Assembly: GCF_018223745.1 (NCBI RefSeq)
Contig: NZ_CP073653.1
Coordinates: forward strand, 198,501-262,500
DNA from: Clostridium beijerinckii
Lineage (GTDB): Bacteria > Bacillota > Clostridia > Clostridiales > Clostridiaceae
Length of the DNA: 64,000 nt
Direction: 5' to 3'
In this document: positions 19,251-27,754 of the stretch, piece by piece
How the letters are laid out: every line of letters begins with the position of its first letter
Numbering within the stretch: the stretch's first letter is position 1
The notes under the pieces: generated by a model
What the model was told of the DNA's origin: nothing
Seen by the model: the letters and a program-made list of their open reading frames with translations, nothing else
Database searches by the model: none
Program-made: the position numbers and the translations under genes

Positions 19251-20577
19251 GCTATATTTTAGTAGCATCTATTTAGTAGATATAATAATCGTAGCATTGA
19301 TAACATTATTTTTACTTTCAGCATTGGGTGATTATATACAGATCAATAGGTCGCAACACAGCTTAGCAGTTAATAGAATTAAAAGTGATTTAAGAGGACT
19401 AATTTTCTTAGCTGCCATATATGTGGCGTTTATTACAAAGATTATTTTCATATTGAAAAAGAATCAAAATTCACCTAGAATACAATCTGATTTTGTTAAT
19501 AATGTGATTTTTGTAATTAAAAATGGATTTCATTATAAAGAAACAAGGAGCAAATTAATAATATCCATTGCATTAGCATTGATATTGTTAATTGCATATT
19601 TATATTTTCTTGCTACTGGAGGATATGAAAATAATATATTTGTGAAGTTTTTTCAAACGTATCCGTTTAAAGGAAGTGTATTTGTTATTATAATATTATT
19701 TTTCACTATGATGTATGCATTAAAGAAGACTCTAGACATAATAGTCGTAAATGATGCACTCAGAAGAGTTAGTGAAGGAAATTTGCAAGATGATATTAAA
19801 TTGGATGGATCGCCTGCGATAAAAGAACTTGCAAAAAATATTAACTTAATAAAAGCGGGATATAAGGAAATATTAGAAGATGGTGTCCACAATGAGAAAC
19901 TGAAAACAGAATTAATATCGAATGTATCGCATGACTTAAAGACGCCTTTAACATCAATTATAAATTATGTTAACATACTAAAGAATAGTGATATAACGGA
20001 GGAAGAAAGAGAAGAATACTTGTTAATATTAGAGAGAAAGTCGCTAAAATTAAAAGTATTAATTGAAGATTTATTTGAAATGTCAAAAATCAATAGTGGG
20101 AAAATTAAGTTAAATAGAGAGTTAATAGACATACTATCATTAATACATCAAGGTATAGGTGAATACAGTACTTTATATGAGGAAAAAAATATTTCCTTTA
20201 AAGTAACAAGTGAAGAAGATGCTGTATATATGGAACTTGATGGAAAGATGATGTCAAGAGCCTTAGAAAATATAATAATTAATGCACTAAAGTATTCAAT
20301 GAGCAATACTAGGGTTTATATTAATGTAAAAATAGATGGTGATTATGTTAATGTCGGCGTGAAAAATATTGCTAATTACGAAATGGATTTTAATGAAGAC
20401 GAAATGTTTGAAAGATTTGCAAGAGGAGATAAGTCTAGAAATTCGAAAGTAGAAGGTTCGGGATTAGGTCTAGCAATCACAAAGAGTATAGTTGAACTTC
20501 ATGGTGGAGAAGTTAAAATAAAAAAAGAAGGAGATATGTTTAAAATTTATCTTATGCTTCCAATAAATAAGGGATAA
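19222..20577 (+). CDS. Sensor histidine kinase
   Basis: This is the membrane kinase partner of the upstream regulator, up to 451 residues. About four hydrophobic segments fill the N-terminal third, without a large extracellular domain. Then comes a HAMP-like linker, HisKA with SNVSHDLKTPLTSI (phospho-acceptor His), and the ATPase domain with the N-box ENIIINALKYS and GSGLGLAI. The usual DxGxG G1 box is not obvious; that position reads VGVKNIANYEMD. The start is uncertain: TTG 19222 or TTG 19234, both inside the regulator gene and both weakly placed relative to GGGGG. The overall type resembles small-signal or cell-envelope sensors. Confidence 0.85.
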   Translation: MDTRLKRKIKLYFSSIYLVDIIIVALITLFLLSALGDYIQINRSQHSLAVNRIKSDLRGLIFLAAIYVAFITKIIFILKKNQNSPRIQSDFVNNVIFVIKNGFHYKETRSKLIISIALALILLIAYLYFLATGGYENNIFVKFFQTYPFKGSVFVIIILFFTMMYALKKTLDIIVVNDALRRVSEGNLQDDIKLDGSPAIKELAKNINLIKAGYKEILEDGVHNEKLKTELISNVSHDLKTPLTSIINYVNILKNSDITEEEREEYLLILERKSLKLKVLIEDLFEMSKINSGKIKLNRELIDILSLIHQGIGEYSTLYEEKNISFKVTSEEDAVYMELDGKMMSRALENIIINALKYSMSNTRVYINVKIDGDYVNVGVKNIANYEMDFNEDEMFERFARGDKSRNSKVEGSGLGLAITKSIVELHGGEVKIKKEGDMFKIYLMLPINKG

Positions 20578-20608
20578 AAAATATTAATAAATAAATTTTA
20601 TCAATTAG

Positions 20609-20648
20609 GTAGTTAATCTATAGAAAACTAAAGATTAGCTACTTTTTT
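20609..20648 (+). terminator. Intrinsic terminator after the sensor kinase
   Basis: GTAGTTAATCT pairs with AGATTAGCTAC (one mismatch) across a 12-base loop and is followed by six Ts. Confidence 0.75.
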
Positions 20649-20702
20649 CATATATATCTATAAATTTTAAGGTTTTACAATTATGATGCTAACAATTATA
20701 AT

Positions 20703-20759
20703 ATACGATATGTTGTATAGAAAAATTAAATTACATACAAAAAACACAATATGTAGTAG
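20703..20759 (+). promoter_or_regulatory. Two NrdR-box-like sites before nrdA
   Basis: ATACGATATGTTGTAT (20703-20718) and ACACAATATGTAGTAG (20744-20759) both resemble the NrdR box (acaCwAtATaTwGtgt). Each keeps the central A-AT core and the spaced C and G. Starts are 41 bases apart, close to four helical turns, as in known paired NrdR sites. The nrdR gene is not in the window. Confidence 0.6.
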
Positions 20760-20773
20760 GGAGAGATAATTGA

Positions 20774-23005
20774 ATGTCGCTTTTGAGTGAATTATGCAAA
20801 GATGCTATTAATGCAATTAAAGATAATGAGGGGCTTTATACAGAAGATAAACTATTAGATGCTTTAAATCCAATTATAAGAAAAGATATGAATAAAAGAG
20901 AAATAAGAAATTCATTGATACAAGTAGCTCTGGAATTAACTACAGATATGGAGCCTAATTGGCAATATGTAGCAGCTAGGGCGTATACATATGAACTTTA
21001 TGATAGAGTTAGAAGTTCTAGAAACTTAGAGGATGATAAGAATTTATACCAGGATTATTACGAATTTATTGAATCTCTAACTGAAAGAGGTCTTTATGGA
21101 GAATATATTTTAAAGAATTACTCAAGAGATGATATTTTAGAACTGGAGAAGGATATAAAGCCAGAAAGGGATTTTCTATTTAATTATAGTGGAATTAATC
21201 TTTTAGCAAGTAGATACTTAGTTCAAGATTATAATAGAAGCCCTATAGAACTTCCTCAGCAAATGTTTATGGGAATAGCTATGCATCTTGCAATTCCAGA
21301 GAAAGAGGAAAATAGAGTATATTGGGCAAAGAGATTTTATGATGTACTTAGTTCGTTAAAAGCCACTATGGCAACTCCGACAATGTCTAATGCACGAAAG
21401 CCATTTTATCAATTAAGTTCATGCTTTATAGATTCAGTGGAAGATAGTTTAGAGGGAATCTATAAATCCCTTGATAATTTCGCTAAAGTATCTAAATTTG
21501 GCGGTGGAATGGGTATATATATGGGGAAAATTAGAGCATTAGGTTCACCAATAAGAGGATTTAAGGGAGCATCTGGAGGGGTAATACCGTGGGTTAAATT
21601 ATTTAATGATACAGCAATAGCTGTAGATCAGTTAGGTGTGAGAAATGGCTCGGTAGCAATATGGTTAGATGCATGGCATAAGGATATTCCTGAGTTTCTT
21701 CAAATAAGGACTAATAATGGGGATGATAGGAAAAAGGCACATGACGTATTTCCAGGTATATGTTATCCAGACCTATTTTGGAGGCTTGCTGAAAATGATA
21801 TAGATGCTAATTGGTATATGATGTGTCCACATGAGATTAAGAACATTAAAGGATATGCATTAGAAGACTTTTATGGAGAGCAATGGGAAGAAAAGTATTA
21901 TGAATGTGTAAGCGATGAGCGAATAGAGAAAAGAGTAATGTCAGTAAAAGATTTAGTGAGATTAATCATAAAGAGTGCAGTTGAAACAGGAGCACCATTC
22001 GCATTTTATAGAGATATGACAAATAAAATGAATCCTAATAAGCATAACGGAATGATATATTCATCAAATTTATGTACTGAAATTATGCAGAATATGAGTC
22101 CGATGAAGATACAAAAAAGTCAAATTCTTAGTGATAAAGATGAATATGCTGTGGTTGAGAAAATAATACCAGGAGATTTTGTTGTATGTAATCTTTCATC
22201 AGTAGTACTTGGAAATATAGATGTATGTAATGATAAAGAAGTAGAATATGTTGTTGAAACTCAGATTAGAGCAATGGATAATGTAATTGACTTAAACTAT
22301 TATTCAGTTCCTTTTGCTGAGATTACGAACAAAAAGTATAGGGCAATAGGTCTTGGAACTAGTGGATATCATCATATGCTTGTTAACAATAAGATACATT
22401 GGACGGAAGAAGAACATAAAAGTTTTGTGGATAAAATTTATGAGAAGATAAACTACTATGCTGTAAAAGCCAGTATGAACATATCAAAAGAAAAAGGATG
22501 CTATGAATTGTTTAAGGGATCTGATTGGGATACTGGAGAGTATTTCAGATTAAGAAACTACAATAGCTCTAAATGGAATGAACTAAAGGAGCTAGTTCAT
22601 GAATTTGGAACTAGAAATGGATATTTAATTGCAGTAGCACCAAATGGTTCGACGGCAACAATTGCAGGAACAACAGAAGGAATTGATCCTATTATGGCGA
22701 GATTCTATTTAGAAGAAAAAAAGGGAAGTATAATTCCTAAGACTGCACCAAATCTTTCAGAAGATAATTATTGGTATTATAATTCGGCTTATAATATAGA
22801 ACAAATGTGGTGTGTTAAAATGAATGGAATACGTCAAAGGCATATAGATCAAGGTCAATCCTTTAATCTTTATATAACGAGTAGCTATACAATGAGGCAA
22901 ATAATGAACTTATATATAGAAGCATGTAAATGTGGTGTTAAATCTATATATTATGTCAGATCAAAATCATTAGAAGTGACAGAATGTGAAACTTGTTCAG
23001 CGTAA
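20774..23005 (+). CDS. nrdA: Class I ribonucleoside-diphosphate reductase, alpha subunit
   Basis: This catalytic subunit converts ribonucleotides to deoxyribonucleotides. It has 743 residues. An ATP-cone-like region occupies about 1-95. Active-site features are the redox pair Cys in LSSCFIDSVEDS and Cys in VVCNLSSVVLG, the thiyl Cys with Glu in SNLCTEIM, the tandem Tyr in SIYYVRSKS and the C-terminal shuttle CETCSA. AGGGAGAG lies 10 bases before ATG 20774. It needs the nrdB product, encoded 254 bases downstream. No nrdI or nrdH is next to it, fitting a class Ia-like rather than NrdEF arrangement. Confidence 0.92.
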   Translation: MSLLSELCKDAINAIKDNEGLYTEDKLLDALNPIIRKDMNKREIRNSLIQVALELTTDMEPNWQYVAARAYTYELYDRVRSSRNLEDDKNLYQDYYEFIESLTERGLYGEYILKNYSRDDILELEKDIKPERDFLFNYSGINLLASRYLVQDYNRSPIELPQQMFMGIAMHLAIPEKEENRVYWAKRFYDVLSSLKATMATPTMSNARKPFYQLSSCFIDSVEDSLEGIYKSLDNFAKVSKFGGGMGIYMGKIRALGSPIRGFKGASGGVIPWVKLFNDTAIAVDQLGVRNGSVAIWLDAWHKDIPEFLQIRTNNGDDRKKAHDVFPGICYPDLFWRLAENDIDANWYMMCPHEIKNIKGYALEDFYGEQWEEKYYECVSDERIEKRVMSVKDLVRLIIKSAVETGAPFAFYRDMTNKMNPNKHNGMIYSSNLCTEIMQNMSPMKIQKSQILSDKDEYAVVEKIIPGDFVVCNLSSVVLGNIDVCNDKEVEYVVETQIRAMDNVIDLNYYSVPFAEITNKKYRAIGLGTSGYHHMLVNNKIHWTEEEHKSFVDKIYEKINYYAVKASMNISKEKGCYELFKGSDWDTGEYFRLRNYNSSKWNELKELVHEFGTRNGYLIAVAPNGSTATIAGTTEGIDPIMARFYLEEKKGSIIPKTAPNLSEDNYWYYNSAYNIEQMWCVKMNGIRQRHIDQGQSFNLYITSSYTMRQIMNLYIEACKCGVKSIYYVRSKSLEVTECETCSA

Positions 23006-23070
23006 GTGTACTTTATAATCTACGTATCAATACTTAGTATTAGGGGTTATACATAGTGAGATTGATAAAC

Positions 23071-23099
23071 GAGAACTCAAATTTTATATTTGAGTTCTC
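23071..23099 (+). terminator. Hairpin between nrdA and nrdB
   Basis: GAGAACTCAAAT pairs perfectly with ATTTGAGTTCTC around a 5-base loop. Only a weak T-rich tail follows, so partial termination or RNA processing is more likely than full termination. Confidence 0.5.
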
Positions 23100-23208
23100 A
23101 AGTTAATTTAGTTCTTTGATACTAATTGGTTATTTGAACTTATGAAAACTAAAATATATGAATAATTATGATATATTTTAGATATAAAATGTTTAGAATT
23201 AATTGCTA

Positions 23209-23232
23209 TATAACTAACACATGTTAGCTATA
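23209..23232. promoter_or_regulatory. 24-bp palindrome overlapping a -10 box before nrdB
   Basis: The core CTAACACATGTTAG (23214-23227) is flanked by TATA on both sides, making a 24-base palindrome with one mismatched pair. It overlaps TATAAT (23231-23236) about 25 bases before nrdB. It is a plausible operator for an internal promoter. I do not recognise the cognate regulator; it does not match an NrdR box. Confidence 0.45.
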
Positions 23233-23259
23233 TAATGCTTAGAGAATAGGAGTGCAGAT

Positions 23260-24294
23260 ATGACTATAAATAAAAAACCTCTTTTTAATGAATTGGGAGA
23301 TAGAGAAATCAGTAAAAAGAGAATTATAAACGGTAATACTACAAACTTAAATGATTTTAATAATATGAAATATAGCTGGGTTTCAGACTGGTATAGGCAA
23401 GGAATGAATAATTTCTGGATACCGGAGGAAGTAAATCTTTCACAAGATTTAAAGGATTATCAAAACCTATTAGAAGAAGAAAGAATTGCATATGATAAGA
23501 TATTGTCATTTTTAATATTTCTAGATTCTATACAAACAGCAAACTTAAGTAATATAAATAATTATATTACAGCAAGTGAGATAAATCTGTGTTTAACAAT
23601 TCAAAGTTTTCAAGAAGCAGTACATTCGCAAAGCTATAGCTACATGCTTGATAGCATATGTTCTCCTGAAAAAAGGAACGAAATATTATATCAATGGAAA
23701 GATGATGAGATACTCTTGAAAAGAAATAAATTCATAGGAGACTTATACAATGAATTTATAGAGAATCCAACGGAATACAATTTATTAAGAACACTTATGG
23801 CTAATTACATATTAGAAGGTATATATTTTTATTCTGGATTTATGTTCTTCTATAACCTGGAGAGAAATGGTAAGATGCCAGGATCTGCACAAGAAATTAG
23901 GTATATAAATAGGGATGAAAATACTCATCTGTGGCTTTTTAGAAATATTATAAAAGAGCTACAAAATGAAAATCCGGAGCTATTTACTGAAGAAGTAAAA
24001 AATGAATTAAGAAATATGATGAAGATTGGTGTAGAACAAGAAATTTTATGGGGACATTATGTTATAGGAGATAAGATACAAGGGATAAATAAGCAATTAA
24101 TTGAAAATTATATAAAATATTTAGGAAATAAAAGATTGAAAGAAATAAATTTATCTCCATTATTCAAAGAACAAGATAAGAACCCAGCTTCATGGGTAGA
24201 TACTCTATCAAATGCAAATTCTGTTAAAACTGATTTCTTCGAAGCAAGATCTACTGCGTATGCAAAAGTGACAACTTTGATTGATGATTTATAA
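23260..24294 (+). CDS. nrdB: Class I ribonucleoside-diphosphate reductase, beta subunit
   Basis: This is the di-iron subunit that generates the radical used by the alpha subunit. It has 344 residues. The ligand set is complete: Asp in IFLDSIQTANLS, Glu and His in FQEAVHSQSY, Glu in YILEGIYFYSG, Glu and His in RDENTHLWLF. The Tyr four residues after the first His (HSQSY) is at the radical position, so this is a tyrosyl-radical, oxygen-dependent enzyme. It has its own palindrome and -10 box upstream and may be transcribed partly independently of nrdA. Confidence 0.92.
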   Translation: MTINKKPLFNELGDREISKKRIINGNTTNLNDFNNMKYSWVSDWYRQGMNNFWIPEEVNLSQDLKDYQNLLEEERIAYDKILSFLIFLDSIQTANLSNINNYITASEINLCLTIQSFQEAVHSQSYSYMLDSICSPEKRNEILYQWKDDEILLKRNKFIGDLYNEFIENPTEYNLLRTLMANYILEGIYFYSGFMFFYNLERNGKMPGSAQEIRYINRDENTHLWLFRNIIKELQNENPELFTEEVKNELRNMMKIGVEQEILWGHYVIGDKIQGINKQLIENYIKYLGNKRLKEINLSPLFKEQDKNPASWVDTLSNANSVKTDFFEARSTAYAKVTTLIDDL

Positions 24295-24413
24295 ATAGAT
24301 TTATAAAATATAAAAATAATAGGAAATAGATGGTAATAGATAAATGGAGAGATACTTTTTTTAGTAAAAATCATAAAAAACGATTAAATTTAAGTTAATT
24401 TTTTTGTGAATTA

Positions 24414-24422
24414 TGTTATAAT
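24414..24422 (+). promoter_or_regulatory. Extended -10 promoter of ptsI
   Basis: TGTTATAAT (24414-24422) is an extended -10 box about 100 bases before ptsI. The -35 is weak (GTTAAT region near 24394). Confidence 0.5.
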
Positions 24423-24524
24423 AGAAAAGGTTTATACTTAAAATAAAACTTGCAAATACACGAATTAATGTAAGAAATACTTACTTAATAAATGAAATTT
24501 ACAATCAAGGAGGAGTTCCATATT

Positions 24525-26144
24525 ATGAAAAAAGGTATTGCTGCTTCTAAAGGATATGCAATAGGAAAAGTATTTTTACAAGAGCATGAGGAAATCATTA
24601 TAAATGACAGTAAAATTGCAGATATAGATGCAGAAAAAGCAAAAATGCAAAAAGCATTGGATGATTCTAAAGTACAATTAGAAGCTATTAAAGATAAGGC
24701 AGAAAAAGAAATGGGTGCAGAGAAGGCAGCTGTATTTGAAGCACACATTACATTATTAGATGACCCAGAATTTACTGGAGCAATGATGATGGAAATTGAA
24801 AACAATAGTATAAATGGATTAAAGGCTATTGAGAGTGTTGCTAATACTTTTGTTGCTATATTTGAATCTATGGATAATGAATATATGAGAGAAAGAGCTG
24901 CTGATATTAAAGATGTATCTAAGAGAATATTATCAAATTTTGCAGGTAAGGGCGGAGATTCTTTTGCAATTACTGAAGAAAATACAGTAGTTGTAGCTCA
25001 CGATTTAACTCCATCTGATACAGCAGGATTAGATAGAACTAAGGTTGTTGGATTTATAACTAATATAGGTGGAAGAACTTCACATGCAGCTATAATGGCT
25101 AGAACTTTAGAGATTCCAGCAGTACTTGGATTAGGTGATATAACTACAGCTGTTAAAACAGGGGATGCAGTTATAGTTGATGGAATAACAGGAGATGTTA
25201 TTATAAATCCATCAGAAGAAGTTTTAGCAGAATATAGAGAGAAAAAAGCAAAATTCCAAGCAGAACAAGAAGAATTAAAGAAATTAATAGATGTTAAAAC
25301 AACTACTAAATCAGGTAGAAGAATAGAAGTTTGCGGAAACATTGGTAAACCAGAAGATGTACTAGGTGTTTTAGCAAATGGTGGAGACGGTGTTGGATTA
25401 TTCAGAACAGAGTTTCTATACATGGATAGAGATAGTGCTCCAACAGAGGACGAACAATATGAATCATATAAATTTGTTCTTGAAAAAATGGAAGGTAAGC
25501 AAGTTGTTATAAGAACTTTAGATATCGGAGGAGATAAAACGCTTCCATATTTACCATTACCAGAAGAAATGAATCCATTCTTAGGATATAGAGCAATAAG
25601 ACTTTGTTTAGATAGAAAAGATATATTTAAAGTTCAGTTAAGAGCATTGCTTAGAGCTTCTATATATGGAAATCTTGCAGTTATGTTCCCAATGATTTCT
25701 GGATTAGAAGAATTTGAGCAAGAAAAAGAAGTTGTTGAAGAATGTAAAGCAGAATTAAAAGCTGAAGGAAAAGAATATTCAGAAAAAATCCAATGGGGCA
25801 TAATGGTTGAAATTCCAGCAGCAGCAGTTTATGCAGATGAATTAGCTAAACATGTTGATTTCTTCTCAATAGGAACTAATGACTTAATTCAATACACATT
25901 AGCAGCTGATAGAATGAGCGAAAAAGTTTCATATCTTTATAATCCAATGCATCCAGCAGTATTAAGATTAATAAAGATGACTATTGATGGAGCTCATAAA
26001 CACGGTAAATGGGTTGGAATGTGTGGAGAAATGGCTGGAGATGAAGCAGCTATCCCAACATTAGTTGAATATGGATTAGATGAATTCTCAATGAGTGCTA
26101 CATCAATCTTAAATGCTAAAAAGATAATGTTAGAACAAGAATAA
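24525..26144 (+). CDS. ptsI: Phosphoenolpyruvate-protein phosphotransferase (PTS enzyme I)
   Basis: Enzyme I takes phosphate from phosphoenolpyruvate and passes it to HPr, starting sugar uptake by the PTS. ATG 24525 follows AAGGAGGAG and gives 539 residues (MKKGIAASKGYAIGK). An in-frame ATG at 24492 is upstream of that site. The phosphorylated His is in GGRTSHAAIMAR, PEP-binding residues are in GLFRTEFLYMDRD, and the catalytic Cys is in GMCGEMAGD. No ptsH is adjacent, so it is a monocistronic gene. Its 3' end lies 18 bases before an IS3-like element, which probably displaced or separated any native terminator. Confidence 0.95.
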   Translation: MKKGIAASKGYAIGKVFLQEHEEIIINDSKIADIDAEKAKMQKALDDSKVQLEAIKDKAEKEMGAEKAAVFEAHITLLDDPEFTGAMMMEIENNSINGLKAIESVANTFVAIFESMDNEYMRERAADIKDVSKRILSNFAGKGGDSFAITEENTVVVAHDLTPSDTAGLDRTKVVGFITNIGGRTSHAAIMARTLEIPAVLGLGDITTAVKTGDAVIVDGITGDVIINPSEEVLAEYREKKAKFQAEQEELKKLIDVKTTTKSGRRIEVCGNIGKPEDVLGVLANGGDGVGLFRTEFLYMDRDSAPTEDEQYESYKFVLEKMEGKQVVIRTLDIGGDKTLPYLPLPEEMNPFLGYRAIRLCLDRKDIFKVQLRALLRASIYGNLAVMFPMISGLEEFEQEKEVVEECKAELKAEGKEYSEKIQWGIMVEIPAAAVYADELAKHVDFFSIGTNDLIQYTLAADRMSEKVSYLYNPMHPAVLRLIKMTIDGAHKHGKWVGMCGEMAGDEAAIPTLVEYGLDEFSMSATSILNAKKIMLEQE

Positions 26145-26162
26145 TATATCGTTTATATAATT

Positions 26163-27660
26163 AAGGCTATCTCAAAATTTAAAATGGTTCCTATGTCAAG
26201 GACATTTTGAAAAAGGCTAGGCAGCTATGAGCTGGTTTCTGTATTGTACAGGAGCCAGCTTTTTAAGTCCCCACTGATATCTATAATTATTATAATACTC
26301 CATATAGTTATCAATTGAAGCTTCTAATTCTTCAAATGTTGAACAACTTTTTAAGTCAATTTCATCTTTCATATGACCAAAAAATGATTTCTGCGGGGCA
26401 TTATCCCAACAATTTCCGCGCCTAGACATAGACTGACCAATTTTATATTTTTTAAGAAGTTTTTGAAATCTAGGACTAGTATAATGAACTCCTTGATCCG
26501 AATGAATAAAGGCATCTTTATTTAGTAAATTTTTGTGATTTTTCATCAACTTTTTAATAGTTTCGGTAGCTATATCTAATGTAAGGCTATTGGAAAGCTG
26601 ATATGAAAGAATTTCATTTGTTGAAGCATCTTTAATAGTTGACAAATAAGCCCTATTGGATGCTCCATATGTTAAATAAGTTATATCTGTTAATAAAACT
26701 TTTCCGACCAAATCTTGCTTGAATTCTCTATTTAAAATATTAGGTACAACAGTATGCTCATGAGTAGCTTTCATCATTCTACGATAAGGGTTAGCTTTTC
26801 TAATTGGGCACTCAATATTATATTTTCTCATGATTCGTTGTATACATTTTCGATTTATTATAAGATTAAATTCATTCTCTAACACCATTTTTATAGAACG
26901 AGAACCTTTCTTGTAGCCCCTATGATTAAATGCTTTAAGAATGATATCCTTCAATTCTAAATCCTTTTCTTCTCTACGATTACGTTTGCCTGTTGATTTT
27001 AAATAATTATAATAGCCTGATCTAGATACTAAAGCTACTTCGCATAAATGTGAAACCATATTTTTATAGTTATATGTCAAAATTATATGTTGTATTATTA
27101 CAAAGATTGATGATGCACTTAGTTTACTATTTTTCACCTGCCTTTCTTGCAGCTCGATTTTTTTTAATAGTTCTGCCTCAGCTTTCCAATAAGCAATTTC
27201 TGCATCCTTTTTGGCTATTATTTCTTCAACGGTTAGTTCACGTTTAAGTGGACGACCACTGTTTAATTTTCTAGAATCTCTTAGACCAAGCTCTCCTGAT
27301 TCATTATAAGCATTACGCCATCTTTTACTTGCACACCAAATTCTATTATTTCCAATAACATCTATATCAAATTCAGCATCTTGAAAAATATGAATAGGTA
27401 GTTTTCCCTTGCTACGCTCAGCGATAAACAATATTTTAAATTCATCTGTATATGTAATTCCACGTTTACTTACAGATTTAACATATCTATTTTTTGATAA
27501 ACTTTTAATTTCTTCATCTGAAAATAATTTTTTACTCATTCTTTTCACAACCTTACTATATTTCTTCTTATCTTTTATTGTACAAAAAAAGAACCTATTG
27601 AAATAGTCTTTTTTTAGTGTCTATTTCATAGGTTCCATTTTAATTAATTGAGGTAGCTTT
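26163..27660. mobile_element. IS3-family insertion sequence (IS150-like group)
   Basis: The element is 1498 bases long. The left end (AAGGCTATCTCAAAATTTAA) and the reverse complement of the right end (AAAGCTACCTCAATTAATTA) are imperfect inverted repeats. They share the further block AAAATGG-nn-CCTATG. AATT flanks both sides (26159-26162 and 27661-27664), consistent with a 4-base target duplication. It contains one transposase gene on the minus strand. It sits between ptsI and a TPR gene and interrupts no recognisable gene. Confidence 0.85.
26217..27539 (-). CDS. IS3-family transposase, OrfA and OrfB in one frame
   Basis: The transposase has about 440 residues from ATG 27539 (GTG 27548 is an alternative). 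The N-terminal third is a helix-turn-helix OrfA-like part with a coiled-coil segment (EIIAKKDAEIAYWKAEAELL). It is followed without a stop by OrfB with HTH_21 and the rve integrase domain. Integrase residues are Asp in LLTDITYL and Asp in IHSDQGVHY. The position 35 residues further on, normally Glu, reads Lys (NAPQKSFFG). A run of eight A lies at the OrfA/OrfB junction, where family members usually frameshift. Whether it is active is doubtful. Confidence 0.85.
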   Translation of the reverse strand: MSKKLFSDEEIKSLSKNRYVKSVSKRGITYTDEFKILFIAERSKGKLPIHIFQDAEFDIDVIGNNRIWCASKRWRNAYNESGELGLRDSRKLNSGRPLKRELTVEEIIAKKDAEIAYWKAEAELLKKIELQERQVKNSKLSASSIFVIIQHIILTYNYKNMVSHLCEVALVSRSGYYNYLKSTGKRNRREEKDLELKDIILKAFNHRGYKKGSRSIKMVLENEFNLIINRKCIQRIMRKYNIECPIRKANPYRRMMKATHEHTVVPNILNREFKQDLVGKVLLTDITYLTYGASNRAYLSTIKDASTNEILSYQLSNSLTLDIATETIKKLMKNHKNLLNKDAFIHSDQGVHYTSPRFQKLLKKYKIGQSMSRRGNCWDNAPQKSFFGHMKDEIDLKSCSTFEELEASIDNYMEYYNNYRYQWGLKKLAPVQYRNQLIAA

Positions 27661-27754
27661 AATTTTTATACTTAATTATTATAATTGAGTGCGATATAAT
27701 ATATATTATGAACTGATAGAACATATTGCATTAAGAATTACAAAGGGGAATTTT

